Below, piece by piece: positions 33,955-44,460 of a DNA stretch of 64,000 nucleotides; position 1 is the first letter of the stretch; each line of letters opens with the position of its first letter. The notes beneath the pieces are model-generated. The model was not told the DNA's origin, did not search any database, and was given only the letters and a program-made list of their open reading frames with translations. Source of the DNA: Ovis canadensis (taxonomy: Eukaryota > Chordata > Mammalia > Artiodactyla > Bovidae); assembly GCF_042477335.2 (NCBI RefSeq), contig NC_091256.1:40813001-40877000 (forward strand), in the 5' to 3' direction. The position numbers and the translations under genes were made by a program.

Positions 33955-34204
33955 AAGGACCTCCACTTGGGTCTTTCTACCATAATAGCCCTTATGCCAT
34001 AGATTAGGCATTCAATGTAAGGTGCCTGCTTCCTGTTAAGTATACGTATCCCAGCGATGCCCTTGGGAACTGGGACAATAACCACAGATGGGTCTGCAGC
34101 CTCAGTAGACCCACCAGCAGATGGATTTGGACAGAATTCCACTTATCACCTGGACTCCATAAGATTTGCCTGTAATTGGAGGATTGTGTTAATGTTTTGA
34201 GTCC
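33955..34204 (-). repeat. ERVL/MaLR-type internal fragment (right arm of inverted duplication)
   Basis: Reverse complement of 33190-33440, roughly 85% identical by eye. Minus-strand conceptual translation runs through ...VVIVPVPKGIAGIRILNRKQ..., without catalytic motifs. Confidence 0.65.
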
Positions 34205-34428
34205 TGTATGGCCAACGGGAGCTGAAGCTCCAATACGATGGCCACCTGATGCGAAGAGGCGACTCATTGGAAAAGACCCTGATGCTGGGAAAGACTGAGG
34301 GCAGGAGGATAAGGGGTAGACAGAGAATAGGATGGTTGGATGGCATCACTGACTCAATGGACATGAGTTTGGGAAAACTCCAGGAGATAGTGAAGACAGG
34401 GAAGCCTGACGTGCCGCAGCAACTGAAC
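34205..34428 (+). mobile_element. BovB 3'-end fragment, sense (right arm of inverted duplication)
   Basis: BovB C-terminal region and 3' end ('aagaccctgatgctgggaaag', 'ggatggcatcactgactcaa', 'gaagcctgacgtgccgcagcaactgaactg'). The junction with the ERV fragment matches that in the left arm. Confidence 0.8.
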
Positions 34429-34952
34429 TGTTGGACAAAACAATGTCCAACAGCCTTCAGAAGGCATGGTCCCTTATCCCTCTGTATACTTAGTTTAATT
34501 GCTGTTGTAGTGTAGCTGTATATTCCTATAGTGGCATTGTGGGGTCCTTTCTGAAGTGGATCTAGCCTCTCCTTCAATCAATGGCCTCTGGGAGTGAGAA
34601 CTGGCTCAGATCTGGAAACTAGGTGAGGGGTTGTGATTTTCCGCTTCTGCAGTTAATGTTAACTTTCTGTTCACTAAGCTCTAGTGTTTTTCTGGTTATA
34701 TAAGTGAAGTAATATCTTAGTTAGCCACCCATTTATCTTGCCTCCCTAGCATCACTGGTCTGTTTGTTAACCGTTGCCATAAAACTTTGTGTGACAAAGC
34801 ACCCTGTTTGAGTTTCTGACTTACTGCTTGTTTCTGTTACATTTACCTTGCTCTCATCTGTTTAGTGCTAGTATCTGGACTTGGCTATCCCAGAATTCTC
34901 TTACCTGTGCTAATACTAGATAGCCCAGTCCAAGGCAGGATCTCCTATAGTA
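34429..34952 (-). repeat. ERV-type internal remnant, antisense (tentative)
   Basis: Dispersed-repeat-like DNA continuing the retroviral block ('gtatattcctatagtggcattg', 'ttctgaagtggatctagcctc', 'gttaaccgttgccataaaac'). No intact frame. Assignment rests on context and recalled similarity. Confidence 0.45.
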
Positions 34953-35154
34953 GTTGTTGCTGTTAGTTGCTCAGTCGTGTCCAACCCTTTTGTAACCCCG
35001 TGGACTGAAGCCCTCCAGGCTCCTCTGACAATGAGATTCTCCAGGCAAGAATACTGGAGTGGGTCGCCATGGGATCTTCCTGACCCAGGGATCCAACCTG
35101 AGTCTCCTGAATTTGCAGGTGGATTCTTTACCACTGAGCCCCCAGAGAAGCCCA
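34953..35154 (-). mobile_element. Bov-tA SINE, antisense
   Basis: Antisense Bov-tA from 'gttagttgctcagtcgtgtc' to 'ccactgagcccccagagaagccc'. Confidence 0.92.
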
Positions 35155-35694
35155 CGGCTACAGTAACCAGTGAGGATAAGCATCACCGGGCATCTCAAAG
35201 GTGCTGGTCCTCTGCTCACTGGCACATCCTTAGTGCTTCGATGGAAGGCATGTTCTTTGGACGATGTGGGGCTCAGTAACGGGTTCTCTTTATCACATAA
35301 TAAAAATTCTTATATTTTCATCTCCCCAGTATTTATAATGTCCTCCTCTATATTCTATAAGACAGTTCCAACATCTCAACCTTGTTTACTGCAGGTCATT
35401 GCTATGTTAACTTCTTTGGAGCAATTCCAGCACATATTAGGACTGATTTTGGATTTTATTGCCAGCACATGAAACTCCTAAGTTTAGGGAGCTCTTCTAT
35501 CAATGAATTCTCACCTGCACAGTCTTAGATCCTGCCCTTCCTAGCCCAGCGCCCTCAAGACCCATCCCTGGATGTAGCTTCCTATTTCCTGCCAGTATAT
35601 GTTAGCCAGATCTTTGGGCAATGAAGGGAGGTAGGAGCAGACCCAGAGGAGGACACTCATCCATGAGGCAACTGCTCCAAGCCAGTTCTCTTTT
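35155..35694 (-). repeat. ERV-type internal remnant, antisense (tentative)
   Basis: Continues the interrupted retroviral block ('catcaccgggcatctcaaagg', 'ttggagcaattccagcac'). Decayed; no motif readable. Confidence 0.4.
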
Positions 35695-35928
35695 TAAAAT
35701 GTATCTCTTTCTGGCTGCATTGAGTCTTTGCTGCAGCATGTGGCACCTTTTGTTGGGGTGCTTGCGCTCTGCATTATAGCATGAGGGCTTCTCTCTAGTT
35801 GCCATGCCCAGGCTCAGTGGTTGCACTGCAGCATGTGGGATCTCACATTCCCAATCAAGGATTGAATCCACATCCCCTGCATTGGAAGGCAGCTTGTTAA
35901 CCCCCGGACCACCAGGGAAGTCACTCAA
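35695..35928 (-). mobile_element. CHR-type SINE, antisense
   Basis: 'tggctgcattgagtctttgc' start, 'aatcaaggattgaatccaca' and 'ccggaccaccagggaagtc' end. Confidence 0.85.
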
Positions 35929-36589
35929 GTGAGGTCTTTGCAGGATCTCCAGAAGGGGAGAGGCTTCTCTCCTCCACCCTGAGATAAGTGAGCCACATTT
36001 GCCAACCTGGAGTGTCCAGTGGAACCAAGATCTTGGGTGTCCAGATTCTTTAGTTCATCCACCCCACTATTCCCATCCCACATGCTAGAGCCTCACTCAT
36101 TCCACCTCAGGGCCCTAACGTAGAAAACTTGACAAGGCTTCATGTTCACTCTTTGTTGTAGGTCTTCTACCCTTAAAATTAAATCCTGGGTCTGAGGTAA
36201 GAAAGACAAGATCCGTTTAAAATGCTGCTGTGAAGGTTTGCTGACTTTCACAGCATACTTCAGTTGATATTTGATTCATCTGAGCCTGCCGTCTTCTTTC
36301 TCCTGACTTGTGATGCTGTTCATAAGACCCAGCCAACTCCACATGCCTGTAACACACATCATTCCCGTACCCTTCAGATGCCATTACTGTGGTATAAGAC
36401 CATGTTCCAGTGTTTGCCTGCATCTCACGCCAGCCCATCACTGGTGAAATTCTCCATGATTAGGATGCTGCTGCAAGCCAGTGGTTGTTATCACCTCACT
36501 TAACACCAGTCAGAGGCCCTTGCCTGGTGGAAGAGCCAGACTCCTCTCTGAAAGTTTCCTTTCTATTCAGCTTCTGGCTCTGACTGCCT
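35929..36589 (-). repeat. Decayed ERV-type sequence (tentative), no gene
   Basis: Intervening DNA of the retroviral block. Frames of about 75 codons on both strands have no recognisable domain. Confidence 0.35.
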
Positions 36590-37085
36590 TAGCCTGGGTT
36601 TCCCTAGAAAGTAGAACCTAAGAGAAAGGTTTGCATGCAGATTTTTCATTTTGGGATGTGATCTCGAGGAACAGAAATGAGGCAGGGAGGAGAAAAATAG
36701 GGAAGGAGGGGAAACAAACCAAAGGTGTGTTATTAAGCTGTTATCGAGCTCAGTCCTGGTGAGGACTTTCTAAAGGATCATGTAAAATGTGCCTCAGAAT
36801 CAGAGGCATCAGAGCCTCTAACACAGGTCAAGGGAATATCTGCCCCAGGAGACGAAACTCCCTGCCAGGTCCGCATGGCCACTGTGTCAGAATGGCTGAA
36901 TGGATTCCTCTAGGGGTCCAAGAGAGTACAAAGTGAGAGAAGCTGAGAGAAATGTGATACAGGGTTGAGGTGGGTTCTGTCTGGTTATACCTGCACACTG
37001 TTGGTGACATTCTGACTGATTAGGGTGCAAGCCTACTTGCAAGCCTACCCCATTTAACCCCACATAACGCCAGTCACCTCAGTGA
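36590..37085. repeat. MLT2-like (ERVL) LTR remnant
   Basis: Landmarks 'gcctgggtttccctagaaag', 'tttgcatgcagatttttca', 'tgggatgtgatctcgaggaa', 'gaaacaaaccaaaggtgtgt' and 'ttattaagctgttatc' fit the MLT2 LTR of ERVL. Orientation cannot be fixed by eye. Confidence 0.55.
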
Positions 37086-37106
37086 CTAGAACAGGAGATG
37101 GGTCAA

Positions 37107-37467
37107 GGGGCTTCCCTGGTGACTCAGTGGTAAAGAATCTGCCTGCCAATGCAGGAGACACCCTTTCGATCCCCGATCTGGAAAGATCCCACATGCGGCG
37201 GAACAGCTAAGCTCGTGTGCCGCAACTATTGAGCCTGTACTCTAGAGGCCAGGAGGGGCCACTGCTGAACCCACGTGCTGCAGCCTCTGAAGGCCACGTG
37301 CCCAAGAGCTTGTGCTCTGCAACAAGAGAAGTCACCTCAATGAGAAACCCACGCACCGCAGCTAGAGAGTAGCACTGCTTGCCGCAGTTAGAGAAAGCCC
37401 ACTTGCAGCAGTGAGAACCCAGCACAGCCAAAAATAAACAAAAAAATAAAATTATTAAAAAGAAAGA
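37107..37467 (+). mobile_element. CHR-type SINE, full length with A-rich tail
   Basis: Sense CHR: GGGGCTTCCCTGGTGACTCAG head, long internal region, A-rich tail. Flanked by near-identical GATGGGTCAA (37097-37106) and GATAGGTCAA (37468-37477). Confidence 0.88.
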
Positions 37468-37477
37468 AGATAGGTCA

Positions 37478-37967
37478 AAATGTTGTATGATAAGATGCAA
37501 GATGTCTGTGATATGCCTCTCCTCCCAGAACATTGCCTAATATTATTCTTTTTGCCCAAACCTTCTATTTCATTTATCATCACTTGGACTTCTCTCCCAG
37601 AAACAATCTCAACAGGCAGTCCCTCCCCATCTGTAAAGCTTAACCCAACAACACTCTTATTATCTAATAGCAGTATTCATCCAGTTCCTCCGTGTAATTT
37701 CCTTGGTGAATTATCAGATAGTGACTCTTTCCTCAGGTTGTTTCCATATTATTTAACTGCCCCTGGTCATAAATTGCAATAGATTTGTGACAAAGATTTC
37801 TGAGGTCATATCCTCTGAGACATCCACTTTAAGATTGGTTTGTTTGCTGGATGTTTATTGGGGAATGCCTTCAGGATCAGCACCAATAAGAAGGGAAGGA
37901 AGTAGGATTAGGCAGAAAGAGAAGCTGAAACCTCATAGAAACCAGGCTGCCAGCAAAGGGGAGGTTG
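37478..37967. other. Probably decayed ERV/LTR-flank DNA, no gene
   Basis: No intact frame or clear repeat signature. It lies between the MLT2-like LTR and the integrase-like fragment. Confidence 0.4.
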
Positions 37968-38112
37968 TTATTCAGTCACTCAGTCAGTCCGACTCTTTGA
38001 GACCCCATGGACTACAGCACACCAGGCTTCCCTGTCCATCACCATCTCCCAGAATCAATGATGCCATCCAACCATCTCATCCTCTGTCACCCCCTTCTCC
38101 TCCTCCTCCTCT
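37968..38112 (-). mobile_element. BovB 3'-end fragment, antisense
   Basis: 'cagtcactcagtcagtccgac', 'ggactacagcacaccaggct', 'atgccatccaaccatctcat'. About 145 bp, 5'-truncated. Confidence 0.88.
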
Positions 38113-38939
38113 GGTCCCACCTTGACACAAAGAGGATAGACCTTTGTATCCTACACCCATCAGTCTTTGGCTGAGGACTGGCCCCAGGGAGGGTGTGTTC
38201 TTGGGCGAGGGACTGAGAGCATTTCCTGGAGAGTGACTCAGCCGAGAGCTTTCAGCTGGGAACACTCCCCACAGCTGGGGAGATGATATCTCAGTTCTGA
38301 AGGGAAAAGCTGGGCAGTGTATCACAGTGTTAATTAATGTCACCCTTTCTGCTGCTTGGGTTATTTTCTTCGTAAGTCAAGTTCTACAGATAGTCCTTCC
38401 AGGATTCTGACTGGTTCTTCTTGTGGGAAATTTAAAAGAGGAACGTTAGCAGGAAAAAAACCCACAACTTCCGTCACTGAGGCAACAGAGCTTGAAGCTC
38501 CAGCTAACCATTTCCCCCTTAACTGCCTATTCTATGTTCCTCCCACCCTTGGCTAGCACCTCTGATGGTCTTGGTGCCTTTATCTGGTAGGGTGACCTAG
38601 ACTCTCATCCCTGACAGACCTGAGACCCTGGTTGCCATGCCCTTCTCAGGCAGTGACTGTGGCAACTTGCCCACTTACTGTCAAAATTGAGAGAGTACCA
38701 GGGAACTCTCCTGTAGATGGCTGAGTGCCAAACATGTTTTCCCCTAGTGCCACCTCCTCCTGGTGACCAGAGCCAATCACCCCTATTGTTTTCCCAATAT
38801 AATTCAATCCCAGAAGGATAATTCCTTTTTCCCCCTTGTCTCTTACTACAAGGAACCTGAAGCAGTTGGGCAGCAGCTGTAGCTTATTGCCTAATGGAAA
38901 GATTACTGTATCCCTGGTGGAAGGGTTTCCCTCTAGGAT
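38113..38939 (-). repeat. Decayed ERVL-type internal sequence (tentative)
   Basis: Lies on the minus-strand 3' side of the integrase-like fragment. No intact frame. Assigned mainly by position. Confidence 0.35.
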
Positions 38940-39135
38940 TGTTGTTTACTTGCTCAGTCGTGTCCGATTCTTTGCATCCCCATGGACTCTAGCCCACCAG
39001 GCTCATCTGTCCATGGGATTCTCCAGGCAAGAATACTAGAGTGGGCTGCTAGCTCCTACTCCAGGGGATCTTCCCCACCCAGGGATCGAACCCATGTCTC
39101 CTGCATTGCAGGTGGATTCTTTACTGCTGAGCCAC
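38940..39135 (-). mobile_element. Bov-tA SINE, antisense, with 7-bp TSD
   Basis: Antisense Bov-tA flanked by CTAGGAT at 38933-38939 and 39136-39142. It interrupts the ERVL-type sequence. Confidence 0.92.
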
Positions 39136-39142
39136 CTAGGAT

Positions 39143-40600
39143 ACAGGATCTCTAAAACCACAGAGTCCAGAGATCTAAAGACAGAAGGCACAAATGCCCG
39201 ACAGTCACCGACAAACACACCCATTCCTACTTCACCTCCTTTCTCAGGCCCATGTGTTCTTCCTGCTGGGGATAGAGCACCACATAGCTGTTTTGGGGTG
39301 TGTCCTGTCTCATCCTCACAGGTTATCTGCAAACCTGAGCCTCGGGGACTCCTTCAAATTCCATTCCATTCCTGTGGCAGGTTGGCAGGGTCCAGTTGAT
39401 ACTACAGTCATGAGCCCATATTTACACTCATGTGCTATGTTTACACTCCATTGACTGATAACAGAGTCACGTAGGATTCCATGTTTGTGGGTGAAACACT
39501 CTGTAATCCCTCAGAAGGTGGTGCTGGCAGAGATCATGTAGGCAAGAAAGGCAAAACCGCATCTGTAGGTATTGATTTCTGTCAAGATTAATTGCTGTCC
39601 CTTTCGGGGTAGAAAGGATCCAGTGTAATCAACTTGCCACCAAACAGTTAATGGGATTTCTTGAGAGATGGTTGCTGGCAGGTTGGACAGGTGGCAGTTG
39701 CAGGAGCTGGGCCAGCCTTGGTAAGTGGGCGTCCATGCCCTTGATCCATGTGTAGCCTCCATTCCTGCCACCATATCTACCCTGTTCATTATGCCAACAC
39801 TGGGTTGACTGACGATAGGGACTGGCTGATGACTACCAGTTGAGTCATTCTCTCCATTTGATTCGAGTGCCCCTTCTCTTGTGGGTGCTCTCTGATGAGC
39901 TAATTAACAATGGGGTTCAAAAACCTGCACACTTTGGGCCACACTCTTAGGTCTATCAATGTACCTCTCCTTCAAATGTCTTTACCCCAATCCTCTAATA
40001 TTTCTGCTTCTAGCCTCCTGAGGAATCATCAAAGCTAATCACCTAGATGACCAGATGCACTGCCCAGATCTGCCAGCTGGTAGGATTTATTTCCCTTTCT
40101 TTCAGGGTCTTCCATTGTGGGGCTACAATAGAGCTGTTGTGCAGGCACAGTTCATTTTTATCTTGCATCCAAACACCAAGCTGACCCTGTGAATTGAACA
40201 TGGCCTCTTTCCTCTCTGTCAGTTGGTCTCATCCTTAAGACCTTCCATGGTCCATAGGTATGAGCTGAGGGAGAGGAACCATTGCAACAGAGACAGAAAA
40301 CATGAGCTCACTCTCTCTCTGGAGCTTTCTGTAGCTTGTAATTAAGTCCTGGTCCTGATCCTCAGTTTTCTCTGTGTTCTAGCTGTAGGGCAATAGTCTC
40401 TTTATGTGATATCAGCGAGAACTGGCTTTCTGATTGTTGACTAGTCATCCTCAGCCTTTCATTGTCTCTCTCTAGTGCATTAAAAGTCCGCAGTAACAGC
40501 CACCCATTTCCATAGTTCTTAAAATTACTACTTCCCCTGAACGTCTCAAATGTTTGAGCCTAACCCTAATCGCCCCTCTGTTCCCCTCCACCAATACCCT
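39143..40600 (-). pseudogene. ERVL-type pol remnant including integrase core region, antisense
   Basis: Minus-strand conceptual translation at 39511-39789 contains WWQVDYTGSF followed by GQQLILTEINTY and FAFLAYMISASTTF. This resembles the integrase core of an endogenous class III (ERVL) retrovirus, around the first catalytic aspartate (D of QVDY). To its right, 39790-40600 is decayed upstream pol-like sequence; to its left, 39143-39510 is downstream pol-like sequence. Several frameshifts and stops break it, and no intact gene remains. Known for the family: integrase inserts proviral DNA. This copy is inactive. Confidence 0.65.
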
Positions 40601-40681
40601 ATCCGAGCTCACCACCAGGGAAAGTGAATCTCATGGCAGCCACCCACCACAGTGTCGATGTCATTACCAGTGACCGTGGGT

Positions 40682-40908
40682 GCATGTGAGCACGCCAAGT
40701 CACATCAGTCGTGTCCAACTCTTCACAACCCTGCGGACTGTGGACTGTGCCTGGCTCCTCTGTCCGCGGGATTCTCCAGGCCAGGATGCTGCAGTGGGTT
40801 GCCATTCCCTCTTCCAGGGGATCTTCCTGACCCAGGGATCGAACCCGAATCTCCTGTGGCTCCTGCAAGGCAGACAGATTCTTTACCACTGAGGCACCAG
40901 GGAAGCCT
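40682..40908 (-). mobile_element. Bov-tA SINE, antisense
   Basis: Antisense Bov-tA ending 'ctgaggcaccagggaagcc'. Flank words TGACCGTGGGT (left) and TGACTGTGGGT (right) look like a slightly decayed target-site duplication. Confidence 0.92.
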
Positions 40909-40974
40909 GACTGTGGGTAAACCAGCTGCAAAATCCATTTCTGAGTTAGCTTGGTCAGACCAGTCCTGGAGCCA

Positions 40975-41240
40975 GCTATCCTAGGTCAGGCTCTCCAAGA
41001 GACAGACTGAGATGAGGCTTAGCATACAGTGAACTTAGGAGGGGAGGGGTGTCATCAGATCATCGTGAATATGAGATGAAGAAAGAAGGATTTAGAAGAG
41101 GGAGAAGATGAACTGTGCTGCAGTCACAACAAAAAACCTTGGCTGATCTTCTAGGGAGTTCTGGGGGGAGATGTGGGTCACCTCCAGGGAGAAGGTGACT
41201 TGTCAAAGTGGCTCTCTTGGGCTGATGGGAATTCACACAA
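40975..41240. repeat. Possible second MLT2-like LTR fragment
   Basis: 'caggctctccaagagacaga', 'gtgaacttaggaggggaggg' and 'gagatgaagaaagaaggat' resemble the start of the repeat at 36590 in the same reading direction. Together they may be the two LTRs of the antisense ERVL-type remnant. Confidence 0.35.
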
Positions 41241-41312
41241 ATGTGTGCACACACAAACACACACACACACATATTCAAAGGAGAGTAGTCTAATGTGAAC
41301 ACTCTTATCAAT

Positions 41313-41426
41313 CAGTTCAGCTCAGTTCAGTCGCTCAGCCGTGTCTGACTCTTTGCGACCCCATGAACCGCAGCACACCAGGCCTCCCTGTCCATCACCA
41401 ACTCCCGGAGTCCACCCAAACCCATA
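41313..41426 (-). mobile_element. BovB 3'-end fragment, antisense
   Basis: 'cagttcagctcagttcagtc' tail, then 'tctgactctttgcgacccca' to 'tcccggagtccacccaaac'. Confidence 0.88.
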
Positions 41427-42015
41427 ACAGTTAGGTGAATGAGAGCCTCAGTCTTGAAGGGGCCTCTGGACACCAGGCCATAGCATACACTGTGTGAAGC
41501 CAATTCTTTCTCCAATGAAGAGAACTAATAAGCATATAACTTATTCCATTATAAGGGAGGACACTTAGCCCAGTAAATCAGGCCTAAAAATGGCAGCAAG
41601 ATTAATAACCTGGTATTAATAACTGTGGGTGACTTCATTTAATCCCAAGGTCTAAAAGGCAAAAATGCATCTTCTCTCACCCCAAGGATGTCCTCTGCAT
41701 ATTTTGTAGATCCTTCCCTGTATCAATCCTGCAGCAGAGAAACACCATCTATCTTCTGTACTTCCCATAAACTTTTAATATCACCCATCTATAAAGATGA
41801 GACAAAGTGTGTCCAGGTTTTGAAAAACCAACCCTTCTTAAATCTATTTTCTGACAAAGTAATTCTGGCAGAGTTGAGGATAGGATAACCTTTCTAAATT
41901 GCTCTTCTTCAGATGAGTGATGCTGCTTTCACACCTGGGTACCTTTGCAAATTCATTCTTTCTGCCAGAGTGCTTTTTCCTACCCCTGTCTTCCCCCAGG
42001 ATTCTATTCATTCAT
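41427..42015. other. No recognised gene or repeat
   Basis: Unique-looking sequence; a 66-codon frame at 41688-41888 is unsupported. Confidence 0.5.
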
Positions 42016-42200
42016 AGGGTTGCCAGATTTAGTAAATAAAAGTACAGGATGTCCAGTTAAATTTGAATTTCAAGTAAAACAGCAAATATTTTTAGTATAA
42101 CTCTGTCCAACTATTCCATGGGACATACTGATACTAAAAAATCACTTGTTGATGTGAAATTCAAATTTAGATTGATATCCTGTACTTTATTTAGCAAGCC
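42016..42200. mobile_element. Palindromic MITE (MER53-like DNA transposon)
   Basis: A 185-bp near-palindrome. AGGGTTGCCAGATTTAGTAA at the left mirrors the GTACTTTATTTAGCAAGCC right end. The arms pair through 'gtacaggat...aaatttgaatttca...tttttagtat...tgtcc' around a short centre near 42110-42118. Confidence 0.75.
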
Positions 42201-42488
42201 TATTCATTCTTCACACATTTACTGAACACTTACCACATGCCAGAAACTATTCCAAGTATTGGGAATAGAGCACCAAACAAAAGTAACTCCAATTCTGGCT
42301 CTCGTGCAGTTTATATTCTAATGGAGGAAACCAGGCCATAAACAAACTTTACACAAGTAAATATGCAAAGATACTGTTAGAGTATAAATAAATGTCATAA
42401 AGAGGACGTTGTATGATGTTCTTGCTAATTAGGTAAAATTTCTCAGTATAAAGCCAGCCATATGAAGATTTGGAGGGGGTGTACACTT

Positions 42489-42695
42489 CAGGCTTCCCAG
42501 GTAGGTCAGTGGTAAAGAATCCACCTGCCAATGCAGGAGATGCAAGAGATGTGGGTTCAATCCCTGGGTGGAGAAGATCCCCAGGAGCAGGAAACGGCAA
42601 CCCACTCCAGTATTCTTGCCTGGAGAATTCCATGGACAGAGGAGCCTGGAGAGCTACAGCCCATGGGGTGGCAAAGAGTCAGATGTGATTGATCA
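42489..42695 (+). mobile_element. Bov-tA SINE followed by CA microsatellite
   Basis: Sense Bov-tA; the 3' flank at about 42716-42755 is a CA/CG-rich repeat probably seeded by the SINE tail. Confidence 0.9.
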
Positions 42696-43081
42696 TGCAG
42701 GTACATGTATGTGGGCACACGCACACATACACGCATGCACACACACACACACAAATACACTCCAAGCAAAATGAGCCCCAAGTACAAAGTCCTAGAGGTG
42801 GAGGAACAGCAAGGAGGCTGATGTGGCTAGATCACAGTGCACAAGAGGGGTCCGCTAGGAAACGAGTTCAAAGGAGCAAGGGGAACACCGTTTTTAGTCT
42901 TTTGGCCACAGTTAGGGCCTTGGCATTGACTCTAGAGAGATGGAGCAAACACTTGATGGGATCTCACTTGTCAGACAGAGCAGATGTCCAGTTGATACAT
43001 ATTTGTTAAATAAATGGCTTCCAAGTCCAGTTAACTCCTCTTGCTGGGGCAGGGAGGTGAGGCAGAAACAAGGAGATCAAT

Positions 43082-43171
43082 CAGTTCAGTTCAGTTCAGT
43101 TGCTCAGTCGTGTCCAACTCTTTGCGACCCCATGAATCGCAGCATGCCAGGCCTCCCTGTCCATCACCACA
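43082..43171 (-). mobile_element. BovB 3'-end fragment, antisense, 90 bp
   Basis: 'cagttcagttcagttcagtt' tail, then 'gcatgccaggcctccctgtc' to 'catcaccac'. Confidence 0.88.
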
Positions 43172-43338
43172 AGGCCAATTCAAGAATCCAGGAGAGAGGT
43201 AACGAGCGTTTGGACCACAGCGGCAGCAGTAGAGACGCTAAGTGCTTGGATCTTGAACATACTATGAAGGTGATAGCATTTGCAAGGAGAGGAGTCAAGG
43301 TTGAGTTGAATCTCTAGAAAGATGGAGTTGCAATTCAT

Positions 43339-43441
43339 GTGTTAGTCACTCAGTCGTGTCTGACTCTTTTGCCCACCAGGCTCCTCCGTCCATGGGATTC
43401 TCCAGACAAGAACACTGGAGTGGGGTGCCGCTTCCTTCTCC
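43339..43441 (-). mobile_element. Truncated Bov-A SINE, antisense
   Basis: 'gtgttagtcactcagtcgtg' to 'gccgcttccttctccag'; single Bov-A monomer with an internal deletion after 'ctcttttgcccaccagg'. Confidence 0.85.
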
Positions 43442-43971
43442 AGCTGCCGTTCACAGAATTTGGGAAACAGGCAGAGGAAGCAGGTTTGATGGCATTCCGC
43501 GGAGGGAAACATGGAAACCTGGGATTCAGCTTCAGACTTGTTGATTTTGACATGTTATTAGAAATCCAAGTGGATATGTTGAGGCAGCAATTAGATGTTA
43601 AAGTGTGGAGTTCAAAAGGGAGCTCTGGGCCATCTGGAAGATATAAATGTGGGCGCAGTCACCTACATAAAGCCGCGGCTCTGGATGAGACCCCTTTGGG
43701 GTGGGTATAGACACAGAAGAGAGTTCTAAGAACTGAGCTTTGGGGTCTCTAAGTGTTTAGAGATTGAGAAGAAAAGTGGAAAAGGAGTCATCAGCTTGGG
43801 AGGAGGAGCACCAAGAAAGAATGACCCAGAAGCTAAGTGGGGAAAAAAAGTGTTTCAGGAAAGAAGACGTGATCATTCATGTCAAATGTCTCTGAAATGT
43901 GAAGTTAGATGAGGCCTGACCATTGGGCTTAGCACCCTCGAATTAATGACTCTTCAATAAGAGCCATTTTG

Positions 43972-44190
43972 GGGACTTCCCTGGTGGTTCAGAACCCGCC
44001 TTCCAATGCAGGGCATGTGGGTTCCATCCCTGGTGGGGAAACTAAGATCCCATGTGCCCCAGAGCAACTAAGCCTACAAGCTGCAACTAGAGAGACGCCT
44101 GCGCACTCCAACAAAAGACCCCGCATGACACAATGAAGATCCTGAGTGCCGGAGCTAAGGCAAAATAAATAAATATTAAAAGAAAACAAA
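43972..44190 (+). mobile_element. CHR-type SINE, sense
   Basis: GGGGACTTCCCTGGTGGTTC head, 'gtgggttccatccctgg', and an 'aaaataaataaatattaaaa' tail. Confidence 0.88.
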
Positions 44191-44258
44191 GACCTATTTC
44201 TGTAAGATGGTGGGAAAGACAGCTTGATGGGAGTAGGTTAAAGAGAGAATGGAAGTCA

Positions 44259-44460
44259 GACTTCCCTGGTGGTCCTGTGGTGAAGCCTCTGAGCTCCCAA
44301 TCTAGGGGGCCCAGGTTCCATCCCTGGTTGGGGAACTAGGTCCCACACACTGCAACTATGAGTTCACAGGCAGCCAAAGGTCCTGCATGCCACAAGTAAG
44401 ACCTGGTACCGCCAAATACATAAATACATACACCCTTAAAAATAATTTTTTTAAAAAAAG
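44259..44460 (+). mobile_element. CHR-type SINE, sense
   Basis: 'gacttccctggtggtcctgtg' head, 'ccaggttccatccctgg', and an A/T-rich tail ending AAAAAAAG. Only about 70 bp from the preceding copy. Confidence 0.88.

Noticed and set aside
39511..39789. Integrase-like frame as a live retroviral gene
   Set aside because: Only a fragment, with broken flanks, substitutions at conserved positions and SINE insertions on both sides.
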